A stretch of DNA of 64,000 nt, taken from Muribaculaceae bacterium Isolate-036 (Harlan) (GTDB taxonomy: Bacteria > Bacteroidota > Bacteroidia > Bacteroidales > Muribaculaceae). Location of the stretch: positions 62,001-126,000 of the forward strand of contig RIAY01000006.1 in NCBI GenBank assembly GCA_003833075.1, given 5' to 3'. A program made the translations under genes and the position numbers. Position 1 is the stretch's first letter. Each line of letters starts with the position of its first letter. Under the pieces are notes generated by a model, which did not search any database, had not been told where the DNA came from, and worked only from the letters and a program-made list of their open reading frames with translations. Positions 25,495 through 34,900 of the stretch are shown in pieces.

Positions 25495-27273
25495 CTACAT
25501 GCGCTCCGGCATCTCTATGCCGAGAAGAGACATCGCGCTCTTCAGCGTTCTGCCCACTGTCATCGACAGTAGAAGGCGGAGGTTGCGTTTCTGCTCGTTT
25601 TCCTCGCGCAGAATGGAATAGTCATGATAGAACTGATTGTATTCCTTCGCAAGGTCGTAAGCATAGTTGGCTATCAGTGCGGGGGAATAATTGCGTCCTG
25701 CCTCAGCCACAACCGACGGGAAGTCAGCCACTTTCTGAATCAAAACGGATTCCTTCGCATTTGGTTCGCTCTGCGGGGTGACAGCGGGGTCAAAACCTTC
25801 AGCCTTTCTTATTACAGAACGTATACGGGCATACGTATATTGGATAAACGGTCCGGTATTTCCATTGAAATCAATTGACTCCTTAGGATTGAAAAGCATG
25901 TTCTTTCTCGGATCCACTTTCAGAAGGAAATATTTCAACGCACCGAGACCCACCATGCGTGAAATCTCCGCACTCTCCTCCGCAGGCATCTCCGCGAACC
26001 GTTCGGCGCCCATCTCCGCAGCCGAGGCAACCATCGTGTCTATAAGGTCATCGGCATCCACCACCGTACCCTCGCGGCTTTTCATCTTGCCTTCAGGCAG
26101 CTCCACCATACCGTAGGAGAAATGAGTCAGGTCCTTGCCCCATTTAAAGCCGAGTTTGTCGAGAAGAAGCGACAAAACCTGAAAATGATAGTTCTGCTCG
26201 TTTCCTACGACATAAATCATCTTGTCAATCGGGAAGTCCTGATAACGCAGTTTGGCGGTGCCTATATCCTGAGTCATATACACGGAAGTGCCGTCGGCAC
26301 GCAGCAACAGCTTGTGGTCAAGACCGTCTCCCGTAAGGTCAGCCCATACAGAACCGTCGTCCTTGCGATACATGATACCCTTCTCAATGCCGCCGAGAAC
26401 CAGATCCTTCCCTTCAAGATAAGTGTCGGATTCATAATATATCTTGTCGAAATCCACACCCAGTCTGCGATAAGTCTCATCGAAACCGGCATAAACCCAA
26501 CCGTTCATCATCTTCCACAGACCACGCACCTCCTCATCGCCTGCCTCCCATTTGCGGAGCATCTCGCGAGCCTCTGCCATAAGGGCGGATTTCTTCTCAG
26601 CCTCCTCCTCGGAGATATTCTCGCGCTCCATGATCTCCTTGAGTTCAGCCTTGTAGTGCTTGTCGAAAGCCACATAGAAATCACCAATCAGATGATCTCC
26701 CTTCTTTCCGGCGGATTCCGGAGTTGCATTCTCGCCCCACTTCTTCCAGGCGAGCATGGATTTGCAGATATGTATTCCACGGTCGTTGACAATGTTGGTT
26801 TTGACAACCTTATGACCGTTTGCCTTGAGAATCTGCGACAACGAATAACCGAGAAGGTTGTTTCGGACATGACCCAGATGCAACGGTTTATTGGTATTTG
26901 GCGAAGAATACTCCACCATCACAAGATCTGAAGAATCGTCCGCCTTGCGGATTCCGAAATCGGGATCTGCAGCAATTTCATGAAGCAATCCGAGCCAGAA
27001 AGCGGGACTGACAGTTATGTTGAGGAATCCTTTCACAACATTGAATCTCTCCACCGCATCGATATTCTTCCCGATCCACTCCCCTATCTCTGTCGCAGTA
27101 GCATCGGGAGCCTTTCTTGAAATCTTCAGCAACGGAAACACCACTACCGTCAGATCACCTTCAAACTCTTTCTTAGTAGCCGAAGGAGCGACAAGCTTCG
27201 GCTCAACATCAGCGCCGTAAAGCTCTTTGACAGCTTTCACAACGCCTTCCGCTATGATATTCTCTATTGTCAT
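25495..27273 (-). CDS. argS: Arginine--tRNA ligase
   Basis: A 592-residue class I synthetase that charges tRNA-Arg in the cytoplasm. The N-terminal additional domain (about 1-110) recognises the tRNA. The HIGH-type motif is in SPNTNKPLHLGHVRNN, the KMSKS equivalent is GKMKSREG, and the C-terminal DALR anticodon domain ends LLGIEMPERM. It has a consensus promoter, about 120 bases of leader and a 9-bp inverted repeat near the mRNA 5' end. Confidence 0.97.
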   Translation of the reverse strand: MTIENIIAEGVVKAVKELYGADVEPKLVAPSATKKEFEGDLTVVVFPLLKISRKAPDATATEIGEWIGKNIDAVERFNVVKGFLNITVSPAFWLGLLHEIAADPDFGIRKADDSSDLVMVEYSSPNTNKPLHLGHVRNNLLGYSLSQILKANGHKVVKTNIVNDRGIHICKSMLAWKKWGENATPESAGKKGDHLIGDFYVAFDKHYKAELKEIMERENISEEEAEKKSALMAEAREMLRKWEAGDEEVRGLWKMMNGWVYAGFDETYRRLGVDFDKIYYESDTYLEGKDLVLGGIEKGIMYRKDDGSVWADLTGDGLDHKLLLRADGTSVYMTQDIGTAKLRYQDFPIDKMIYVVGNEQNYHFQVLSLLLDKLGFKWGKDLTHFSYGMVELPEGKMKSREGTVVDADDLIDTMVASAAEMGAERFAEMPAEESAEISRMVGLGALKYFLLKVDPRKNMLFNPKESIDFNGNTGPFIQYTYARIRSVIRKAEGFDPAVTPQSEPNAKESVLIQKVADFPSVVAEAGRNYSPALIANYAYDLAKEYNQFYHDYSILREENEQKRNLRLLLSMTVGRTLKSAMSLLGIEMPERM

Positions 27274-27369
27274 CAGTCAGTTAAATTAATCACTCTTTAA
27301 AACCGATTCCGGGAAGCCGCACAAATCCGATTCTCATAAAATCTTATATAGAATCCGGCAATCAGATTT

Positions 27370-27390
27370 AAACAGTTTCCCAAACTGTTT
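27370..27390 (-). promoter_or_regulatory. Inverted repeat at the 5' end of the argS leader
   Basis: AAACAGTTT-CCC-AAACTGTTT is a perfect 9-bp repeat with a 3-base centre, starting a few bases after the predicted argS start site near 27393. It may be a repressor operator or an mRNA 5' hairpin; the sequence does not decide. Confidence 0.55.
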
Positions 27391-27399
27391 CTTAAACTG

Positions 27400-27431
27400 C
27401 AAAAATACAAAAAATCGTGATGATATACAAA
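27400..27431 (-). promoter_or_regulatory. Promoter of argS
   Basis: On the minus strand, TTTG (27428-27431) and TATTTTTG (27400-27407) are spaced 20 bases. It overlaps the tail of the HU terminator. Confidence 0.75.
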
Positions 27432-27461
27432 TAAAGCCTGCTCCCTCCGAGGGAACAGGCT
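27431..27461 (-). terminator. Terminator of the HU gene
   Basis: AGCCTG and TCCCTC pair with CAGGCT and GAGGGA around one mismatch (27435-27461); read on the minus strand the hairpin is followed by TTTATTT. Confidence 0.75.
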
Positions 27462-27483
27462 GAAAATCTTACCGTATACGGTT

Positions 27484-27747
27484 TTATTTTGCGAGTTCTG
27501 CGGCGGGTTTGAATTTAACGACCTTGCGCGCGGGGATCTGGATTTTTTCCTTAGTCTGCGGATTGATACCCGTACGAGCCTCTTTCTCCACAACAGAGAA
27601 TGTGCCGAAGCCGATGAGCTGAACCTTATCATCATTTGCAAGAGCCTGCTCGATTGATTCGAGTGTAGCTTCGAGGGCAGCCTTTGCTGCTACTTTATTC
27701 AACTGGGCCTTAGCCGCGATCTCGTTTACTAAATCTGTCTTGTTCAT
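27484..27747 (-). CDS. HU-family DNA-binding protein
   Basis: An 87-residue nucleoid protein. The dimerisation helices MNKTDLVNEIAAKAQLNK and the HU signature GFGTFSVVEKEARTG are present, followed by the beta-arm (INPQTKEKIQIPARKV) that wraps the DNA minor groove. Length is standard for HU. It has its own consensus promoter with about 70 bases of leader, and its own terminator, so it is monocistronic. Confidence 0.95.
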   Translation of the reverse strand: MNKTDLVNEIAAKAQLNKVAAKAALEATLESIEQALANDDKVQLIGFGTFSVVEKEARTGINPQTKEKIQIPARKVVKFKPAAELAK

Positions 27748-27823
27748 ACTGAATTTTGATATTTAATTGAAAATTTCTTTTGATATAGGGTATATAGGGT
27801 TGTAATAGATTCTATTCCGCCCA

Positions 27824-27854
27824 CAAATATAAGCAATTAAAGCAAAACATCAAA
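27824..27854 (-). promoter_or_regulatory. Promoter of the HU gene
   Basis: TTTG (27851-27854) and TATATTTG (27824-27831) on the minus strand are spaced 19 bases. Confidence 0.75.
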
Positions 27855-27961
27855 CTTGTTACGGATATTTTTCAAAAAAAATCATAAAATCCCCCTCAAA
27901 TCCCCTGTCACCGCCCCTTCACCCGCATATCAGCAATGGGAAATGCGTCATTGCTAAAATA

Positions 27962-27996
27962 GAAAAGAGGACTCTCAAAACGAGAATCCTCTTTTC
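27962..27996 (-). terminator. Terminator of tRNA-Leu(CAA)
   Basis: A 15-bp stem (27962-27976 with 27982-27996, one G-T pair on the transcript) with a 5-base loop, 2 bases from the tRNA 3' end. Confidence 0.8.
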
Positions 27997-27998
27997 AG

Positions 27999-28080
27999 TA
28001 CCCAGAGCCGGGGTCGAACCGGCACGGATTGCTCCACTGGTGTTTGAGACCAGCGCGTCTACCGATTCCGCCATCTGGGC
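27999..28080 (-). tRNA. tRNA-Leu, anticodon CAA
   Basis: The minus strand folds as a class II tRNA: acceptor GCCCAGA with TCTGGGT, D-arm GGTAGAC, anticodon stem CTGGT/ACCAG around loop CTCAAAC, a variable arm, and TPsiC loop GGTTCGACC. The anticodon CAA reads UUG. Discriminator base A; CCA is not encoded. It has its own promoter and terminator. Confidence 0.95.
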
Positions 28081-28093
28081 ATCGTTGCGGGTG

Positions 28094-28125
28094 CAAAGTT
28101 AATAATTTTTTTTGCTTCCCGCAAA
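28094..28125 (-). promoter_or_regulatory. Promoter of tRNA-Leu(CAA)
   Basis: TTTG (28122-28125) and TAACTTTG (28094-28101) on the minus strand are spaced 20 bases. Confidence 0.75.
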
Positions 28126-28140
28126 TAGCATTGACATTTT

Positions 28141-29439
28141 TTATTCAAATCTGATGCGAGATTTGCGCAGAACTTTCCATGCGCCGTTCTCAAACATCGC
28201 TGTGCCGGCATTCTCAGTGATGATACTTCCCGCTCCTGCGGTGTCTTCGATATCGATCGCTGTGCATCCTCCTGAAAGATATTCCACAGGGTTGTTCAAC
28301 GCCATATCGGCAACCTCTGGCATGTCGAGCACATGGAATGTGCCTACAAGTCCGTCTCTTGTCTCAAGCTTATAGATGGTATGACCAGGATTGGGACGGC
28401 GATCCGCCCTCACAAAGAGTCCTCTGCCGTTTACACGCCCGAGATAAAGCTCCGTCGCTGCATTTCTTGTCACATTCTGACGCACAGGCGCGTTTTTGGA
28501 TTCCGAAGCAACTCGTCTCTCCTCTTGCACCCCTTTCAATTGGGCAATCTCCTCTTTGAGCGATTTTATATCGGAACGCAACCTTTTGTTTTCCGCCTGC
28601 GATTCCTCAAATGCCGCCTTATACTCCTCCATGGCTGCCTTTACAGAGGTATATTGTTTGCGCAGATCTGCGTTTTCCCTTGCCTGCGAAGCATTCCCAG
28701 AGTCTCCGGCACCGCTACGTTCCAATGGTTCTGACTGCTTTTTCATCATGTTGGCAGCGAACACCACAAGCCACACAACCACTCCGATCAGCACCACGAG
28801 CACAAGAACATAAATCCATGTGCCGCTGTCTTCTTTCTTATATTGACGGTCTTCCGTGTCACGGGCAATTGCGTCCTGGTCGGCGAGTATGTCTTCCTGT
28901 TTCTCCTGAATCTGCTCCGCCACAGAGGGAGCCGCCGGTTCCTCGGCTTTTGGCGCCGCCTCGGCGGGAGAAGGTTCGGCATCCGGCTTGACCTCCTGCG
29001 ACACAGAAGACGCCGTCTTAACCTCCTCCTTAACCGCTTCTTTTGCAGCGGGAGCAGCGACCGTCATGGCATTTATGCGCTGTTTCACACGCGAACGCGC
29101 CACCTTGCCTTTCTCGGCAAGATTGGGAGATGTAAAGAAAGTCACACCCCAGAACTCCACGAGTTTAGCCTTGTCCCATGAAGCATAGTCGGAAGGGACT
29201 TTCACTGATTTGAAAGCCTTGATATTCTCTTTCTCTTTGGCTTTTAGCTTTGATTCAAGCTGCGACATGGTCGTTGCCTTGAAATCGTCAAGATATCCGG
29301 AACCGTCGTTGGCATATCTCAGATAAGCCTGGGCTGTTATTGTTCTCGCCTCCTCCATCTCCTTGTCTGTTACGGCAAACACGGGAATAGCGAATACCGC
29401 CAGAACTACAGAAGCTATTATTCTCTTTATCATATTCAA
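28141..29439 (-). CDS. Membrane-anchored coiled-coil protein of unknown function
   Basis: A 432-residue protein. A signal peptide (about 1-22) precedes a periplasmic helical region (to about 125), a long Ala/Glu/Pro-rich linker (about 125-210), one membrane helix (about 222-245), then a coiled coil (about 265-315) and a C-terminal beta-rich domain (about 335-432: LYLGRVNGRGLFVRADRR). It follows rpoN by 60 bases on the same strand. The layout suggests a link between two compartments, but no family is recognised and no function is proposed. Confidence 0.65.
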   Translation of the reverse strand: MNMIKRIIASVVLAVFAIPVFAVTDKEMEEARTITAQAYLRYANDGSGYLDDFKATTMSQLESKLKAKEKENIKAFKSVKVPSDYASWDKAKLVEFWGVTFFTSPNLAEKGKVARSRVKQRINAMTVAAPAAKEAVKEEVKTASSVSQEVKPDAEPSPAEAAPKAEEPAAPSVAEQIQEKQEDILADQDAIARDTEDRQYKKEDSGTWIYVLVLVVLIGVVVWLVVFAANMMKKQSEPLERSGAGDSGNASQARENADLRKQYTSVKAAMEEYKAAFEESQAENKRLRSDIKSLKEEIAQLKGVQEERRVASESKNAPVRQNVTRNAATELYLGRVNGRGLFVRADRRPNPGHTIYKLETRDGLVGTFHVLDMPEVADMALNNPVEYLSGGCTAIDIEDTAGAGSIITENAGTAMFENGAWKVLRKSRIRFE

Positions 29440-29499
29440 TTGTTGTTTTATACTTAAGCAGGTTTTTATAATCGTTGTGTCTGCCGTTTCAACAGACCG

Positions 29500-30864
29500 T
29501 CACAGTTTCTTACGCAGTCGCGCCACCGGAATGCCCTGACGGTCACGGTATTTTGCCACCGTTCGCCGGGACACATCATAGCCACGCGCCGTCATCTCTT
29601 CCATTATCTTCTGGTCAGACAGCGGATGACGCTTGTCTTCCGCCTCCACCATCGCCGCGATCTCCGCCTCTACTTTGCGGTTTGTAGCTGCATTGCCGTC
29701 TTCCGCAGTCTCGCCTATGGAGTCGCTGAAGAAAAAACGCAAGGGGAATATACCCCAGGGGGTAGCCACGAATTTATTGGTTGTGGCACGCGAGATTACC
29801 GACAGGTCCAGACCCGTAAGTTCCGACACATTCTTGATCATCATAGGGCGCAGTCTATATACATCTTCCGTGAGGAAATACTCCTTCTGAATCTTGACGA
29901 TAGCCGACATCACCGCCATCATGGTCTGTTGCCGCTGAGTGAGCACCCGTATGAAATCGCGGGCATCATTATAGCGGCTCACTATAAACTCTGATCCTTT
30001 CTTTGGTCTCCCTTTGGCGGTACGCTCAAGATTCGCCATAGCCTGGTCGAAACTCTGTTCTATCTGCAACTCTGGGATCCGGTTGTTGAGCGTGATTGTC
30101 AGTTCTCCGTCTTCATTGTTCACTATGAAATCCGGAATAATGACATTCGCCTCCTCCGCAGGGTCGGAACCGAGTGCGTTCCCAGGTTTCGGATTCAACG
30201 ACAATATGAGAGCGAGTGCCGCGTCTACCCGCTCCGCCGGAAGATGAAGCTGCGATATGATGCGATGCTTGTGTTTCATGATAAACGCGTCGTATGCATC
30301 ACGGATTATGAGCAACGCGTCATCACGCGTTTCACCGGAAGGAAGCGTTTTCAGCTGAAGTTCAAGGCAGTCTCTGAGTCCGAAGGCACCGATGCCAGCC
30401 GGTTCAAGAGAACGCACGGCATCAAGAGCCTCCCGGGCTTCTGTGTCATTGACATCTATGCCCGGACCGAAAGCCATGTCATCTACAAGATTCGACAGCG
30501 AACGGTTGAGATAGCCGTTTGAATCAAGATTGCCTACTATATATCTTGCGGCGAGCTCAACCTTCGGAGAAAGACGCCTTTCGGAAAGCTGGGCATAAAG
30601 ATGGTCATAAAGCGATTCCGACTCATCGGCAGGCGTGAACACCGGTCTGTCATCATCATTGTTTCCGGCAAAAAAAAGGGGATAACGTCCGGTATCCTCC
30701 TCATGGGTTTCCTCTTTGACACCCAGAGCCGGATTGTCCTCAAGTTCGCGCTCGACCGCCTCGTCGAGTTCGGGCGCGTTGAGTTCCAACAGCTTGACAA
30801 AGCGAAGCTGCTGTTGCGAAAGACGCATCCCGATGCGCTGCTCCATTTTCAGACTCTGTGCCAT
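29500..30864 (-). CDS. rpoN: RNA polymerase sigma-54 factor
   Basis: A 454-residue alternative sigma factor that reads -24/-12 promoters with AAA+ activators. Region I is Gln/Leu-rich (LSQQQLRFVKLLELN), an acidic region II follows, then the core-binding region and the C-terminal DNA-binding part with the RpoN box SRRTVAKYR near residue 437. The start at 30862-30864 is chosen because any longer frame would run through the upstream tRNA-Leu gene. Only 9 bases separate that tRNA's terminator T-run from the ATG. The coiled-coil gene follows in the same direction. No sigma-54 activator is in the window. Confidence 0.95.
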   Translation of the reverse strand: MAQSLKMEQRIGMRLSQQQLRFVKLLELNAPELDEAVERELEDNPALGVKEETHEEDTGRYPLFFAGNNDDDRPVFTPADESESLYDHLYAQLSERRLSPKVELAARYIVGNLDSNGYLNRSLSNLVDDMAFGPGIDVNDTEAREALDAVRSLEPAGIGAFGLRDCLELQLKTLPSGETRDDALLIIRDAYDAFIMKHKHRIISQLHLPAERVDAALALILSLNPKPGNALGSDPAEEANVIIPDFIVNNEDGELTITLNNRIPELQIEQSFDQAMANLERTAKGRPKKGSEFIVSRYNDARDFIRVLTQRQQTMMAVMSAIVKIQKEYFLTEDVYRLRPMMIKNVSELTGLDLSVISRATTNKFVATPWGIFPLRFFFSDSIGETAEDGNAATNRKVEAEIAAMVEAEDKRHPLSDQKIMEEMTARGYDVSRRTVAKYRDRQGIPVARLRKKL

Positions 30865-30873
30865 AGACGTGCT

Positions 30874-30906
30874 AAAAAAAACGGAACCGCAATTGGCACG
30901 GTTCCG
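30874..30906 (-). terminator. Hairpin with T-run between tRNA-Leu(UAA) and rpoN
   Basis: CGGAACCG (30882-30889) pairs with CGGTTCCG (30899-30906), followed on the minus strand by eight T. It ends the tRNA transcript and lies directly before the rpoN start. Confidence 0.8.
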
Positions 30907-30912
30907 ATTTTG

Positions 30913-30997
30913 TACAGAAAGTGGGACTCGAACCCACACAGCCGGTAAAGGCCAAAGGATTTTAAGTCCTTCGTGTCTACCATTCCACCATTTCTGC
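30913..30997 (-). tRNA. tRNA-Leu, anticodon UAA
   Basis: The minus strand folds as a class II tRNA: acceptor GCAGAAA with TTTCTGT, D-arm with GGTAGAC, anticodon stem AAGGA/TCCTT around loop CTTAAAA (anticodon TAA, reading UUA), a long variable arm, and TPsiC loop GGTTCGAGTCC. CCA is not encoded. A consensus promoter lies 34 bases upstream. Confidence 0.95.
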
Positions 30998-31030
30998 ATC
31001 CTCTTTCCGGTCTCGTCCGGAGTTCAACTG

Positions 31031-31062
31031 CAAAATTAGTTTCTTTTCGTGAAATTTCCAAA
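31031..31062 (-). promoter_or_regulatory. Promoter of tRNA-Leu(UAA), possibly also serving rpoN
   Basis: TTTG (31059-31062) and TAATTTTG (31031-31038) on the minus strand are spaced 20 bases. No other -7 match was found between here and rpoN. Confidence 0.7.
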
Positions 31063-31235
31063 TAACTTTCCAACCAATTTCCCGATTAGCCATTAACTTC
31101 CAATGAATCAAACAATCCTGCGAGCCTAATTGTTGATTATTTTAAACATGCACCCGCGAAACAGTTCGCTTGGCAAATTATTTTTCTGCATGTGCATGAC
31201 TTTGTTGAAGATTACTTATTTCTAAAATCATTCAT

Positions 31236-31736
31236 ATGGAAGCAACATTCAAAGGAAATCCTGTCAGACTTTCTGGCGAACTGCCCGCAAAAGGCACCAA
31301 AGCACCTGCATTCACCCTTACAGGTCAAAGTCTCAATGACATTTCACTCGAAGATCTACGCGGAAAGCGTGTTGTGCTGAATATCTTCCCCAGTCTTGAC
31401 ACCGATGTATGCGCCGCATCTGTGCGACGTTTCAACAAAGAGGCTTCGGAACTTGACAACACAGTCGTGCTCTGCGTCTCCGAAGACCTCCCCTTTGCCG
31501 CAGCAAGATTCTGCACCGTCAACGGCATTGAAAACGTATCTACCGCCTCTGGATTCCGTTCCGATTTCGGTAAAGAATATGGTGTAGTCATTGAAGAAGG
31601 TCCCTTACGCGGACTGTATGCGAGAGCACTCGTAGTGATTGACGAGAACGGCAAAGTCATCGGCACCTCACTCTGCAAAGAGATCACCGAAGAACCCGAC
31701 TATGAATTTGCAATCAGCCTGCTGAAACAAGCTTAG
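31236..31736 (+). CDS. tpx: Thiol peroxidase (Tpx-type peroxiredoxin)
   Basis: A 166-residue thioredoxin-fold peroxidase that reduces hydrogen and alkyl peroxides with electrons from thioredoxin. The peroxidatic Cys59 lies in IFPSLDTDVCAASVRRFN and the resolving Cys93 in ARFCTVNGIENV, the normal atypical 2-Cys arrangement. Length is standard. It is monocistronic, with 160 bases of upstream DNA lacking a clear consensus promoter, so expression may need an activator. Confidence 0.95.
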   Translation: MEATFKGNPVRLSGELPAKGTKAPAFTLTGQSLNDISLEDLRGKRVVLNIFPSLDTDVCAASVRRFNKEASELDNTVVLCVSEDLPFAAARFCTVNGIENVSTASGFRSDFGKEYGVVIEEGPLRGLYARALVVIDENGKVIGTSLCKEITEEPDYEFAISLLKQA

Positions 31737-31766
31737 AACATCCTCTGGGAATTGAGCGGCGGCAAT

Positions 31767-31796
31767 AAGAACTTGTTTAAAATAAAAGTTAATTTG
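31767..31796. repeat. Possible solo end of the MITE-like element
   Basis: The stretch from AAGAACTTGTTTAAAA to AAGTTAATTTG matches the terminal repeat of the element at 60627-60956 with a few substitutions and one missing base. No second end or internal arm was found nearby. Confidence 0.5.
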
Positions 31797-31836
31797 CTCG
31801 CCATACAATCACCTGATAAATATCGCGTTAATATAA

Positions 31837-31893
31837 ATGAGTCCGAAACCTCAGAGCTGTTGGAAAAAATTAATCAGCAGGTTTCGGACTCAT
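31837..31893 (+). promoter_or_regulatory. 15-bp inverted repeat upstream of the CHAT gene
   Basis: 31837-31851 pairs perfectly with 31879-31893 (core GAGTCCGAAACCT / AGGTTTCGGACTC) around a 27-base loop, ending 20 bases before the CHAT gene start. No T-run follows, so a leader structure or a protein site is more likely than a terminator. Confidence 0.65.
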
Positions 31894-31913
31894 AAATTTA
31901 ACCGATAAGCGCG

Positions 31914-34900
31914 ATGAAAGCCACTTCAGCCAAGAGAGCCGCAATGGTCCTGTTTTCCACTATTATTTTTTACTGTGCCGCCTGGGCAGAAATAACCTCC
32001 CCCTTCGAAGCCATACGTTCACACCGACAATGGATAACCATCAACACTCCCGACCCATCCGGTCTTGATGATGAAGAACTGATGCTCAGGGCAATGGATA
32101 TTATAGATATACGCCTTCAGGAACCGGAGACCGAAAGGATTCTTATGGCTGCCGCGCGTAAAGTGCCGGAAGTAAAGGCTTATGTCAACTGGACTGCGAC
32201 CCTTGACTGTGACACACTCTTTCACAGAAAACGGGAAGCTCTGTTCGGCATGGCGAAATATCTTGATTCGCAGAAACCGGGGTGTTATGCCTCGAGGAAA
32301 ATCAAATCCGAATGGCTCAATATAGAAAGCATGTTCCGCAATGTGCTCGCAGAATATGACTCTCTTATCCATGAACAGGGAAAAATATGCGGCAATTCGA
32401 TTGACAGCAGAGAGAAAGCATTGCTACTGTCTCTGAAAATAGCACGCTTTGACGCACGCAGCACTCTCGAACAAACCGACAACCCTCTGTATTATCCGGA
32501 ATTGTGGCGACTCGAAGACGAAGTGCTGGCAATGTATCCGGCAAACTCCACAGATTCTTCTGCATATCGCATGCAGCTTTACACTCAGCTCGCCATGCTG
32601 AAAAATCTCCCTCAGGATGACCTTAAAGTAAGACTGATGCTGCCGGACAGAAAGAATCCGTATGACAACGGCACTCTTTATGAATATACAGGCGCTTTCA
32701 AAGACTATGCCTGCAACAGCGGATTCTATCTTGACAAGGCTTTTGAGATCAGCAAAAAGATACACGGTCCATACCATCCGGCAACAGCCGCCTGCGCATA
32801 TTTCCGCGCAGACTTCAATATCAACAACATCACGATCGATTCCGAGACAGTAGACAACATCTGCAACCTGAATGATTTCATGTCGATGTATTATCCGCGT
32901 CGTTCGAACGAAGGCAAACTCTGTCGTCTGCTGAAAGCCACGGCAGATTTCCAGTTTTCCGGAAATCCGGGACTTGGCGCGGAACGCGACGAGATATTGG
33001 AAATCTCACGGCTGAGTTACGGCGAATCAAGCGCCTATTACCTCAACACCCTGACCCGGCTGACAAGCCTGGCGGTTGTTTCCGAACCTGATTACAAACC
33101 GTTTGTCGACTTCTTCGAATCCGAATGCAGACGTATATTTCCCGATGCGCTGCCGCAGACATTGTGGCAGATCTACAACTGCTCGGTCATCGGACACAGG
33201 GATCCCGAGAATTGCATGACAAAGATGAACCGTCTCAAAGACACCTATATCCGTCATCACGACGGCAGCGCACTTTCCATAAAGGTCGGTGAAGAGCTGG
33301 CAGGATTCTTCAGTAACATGGCTTACAATTTCGAGGCGGCAAAAGAGGTACACAAGACATTGGCGGATGATACGGAAAAACTGTTCGGAAAACACTCAGC
33401 CATGCATTTCATAGCACTCAGAAACCTTTTTAACGTCTCCACGACCGGAGTCGAAAAGCTGGATACTGAACACATGTCTGCCATTATACGCACTGCGGAA
33501 AGCAAGAATTTTCCGGCAAAGGAGATTGTTCTCAACACACTGAGAAACACCCTCGCCGATTATCTATGGACAGCAGGTAATTATGAAAAAGCACAGACCG
33601 TCTATAAAAAAATACACTCCGGTCAACCTGCGGCAGACTGTCTGCGCGAACGTGTACGCGACGCCATATGCCGCATACTCTCCGGGAAAGAGAAAAACTC
33701 TCTTGAAGAACTTGCGGCGGGCACACGAAAGGAGATTGACTCGGCAACCCACACCTGGCTGTCACCCGGAATCTTATCAGAGCTTGCCCGATATTACGAC
33801 CTTACGGGCGAACCGGAAACCGCAGTCGGCTTTCTTGAGAAAGCCATCGAGGCGCACAACTATCAGACTAACTATTCTCTTGACGATGAATATTTCGACA
33901 TATCCGGAGAATTGGCGGCATTGTATGAAGCCACCAACAACAGAACGGCAGCCGCACGCCTCATAGCATCCGACAGGGAATGCATCGGTAACGCACACAA
34001 TCTAATGCCGACATATTCCCTTGTAAACTATCTCCTCGGCGGCTACTACAGGGCACTCTCACGTCTGGACCACAGTGCTGCCTTTTTCTACCTCGGCGCG
34101 GCAATAAATGCCATTCAGCAGATCGGTGTCACATCAGGCGGTTCCGACGACATGCAGTTCTCTTTGGGGATTTCCGGTTTTCAAGCCATAACAACACTGT
34201 TCGTCACCATTGACAGGCAACTTAAAGAGGCTGCAGAATATCTTGACAGTGATGACTTCAAAGCATATAATGTAGACATAGACCTGCTTCTCGGGCAGTT
34301 CTCGCAATGGATTCCCGCAATTAAGGAAAACATGACCCGGCTTGAACGAGATTTCCCGACATATGATCCCGAATACAGGACGAATCCCCGCTACCACACA
34401 CTGCTCGCTTCTTTTGGTGCATTTTACCAGGCTTGTGAACATGACTATGCGAAATCAGAAGAATATCTGCTGAAATGTCTCGACCTTGTGGCGACTCCGG
34501 TTGACCGCAAGAATATACTGTTTAACCTTGCCGGACTTATGGAACTGGCAAAAGACTCCGTAAAGAACGACCGTTACCTTGACCTGGCATACGAGACAGT
34601 AGAAAAGGATCCCGACAGGATGAGCGACACTGACCGTATCGGCGCACTGGCATACAGATTCAACAGAAGTCTCAAAGCCGATGACATAAAGACTGCCACG
34701 GACTACGCACGCAGGATATACGCAGAGAACCGGCGCATCCTCGACAGTAATTTCCAGCTCATGTCTTCAGCCGAACAGGAGAGAGTGTTCAACACATTAG
34801 GCGACCCGGCATGGGCGATAACTGCTCTTCTTGACAAAGACCCGCAGAATCTTTCTGCCGAGGCTTACGACGCGGTTGTATACCGCACCGGCATGCAGCT

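Noticed and set aside
30865..30999. N-terminal extension of rpoN by 45 codons
   Set aside because: The extension reads through the tRNA-Leu(UAA) gene and its terminator, so the start at 30864 is preferred.
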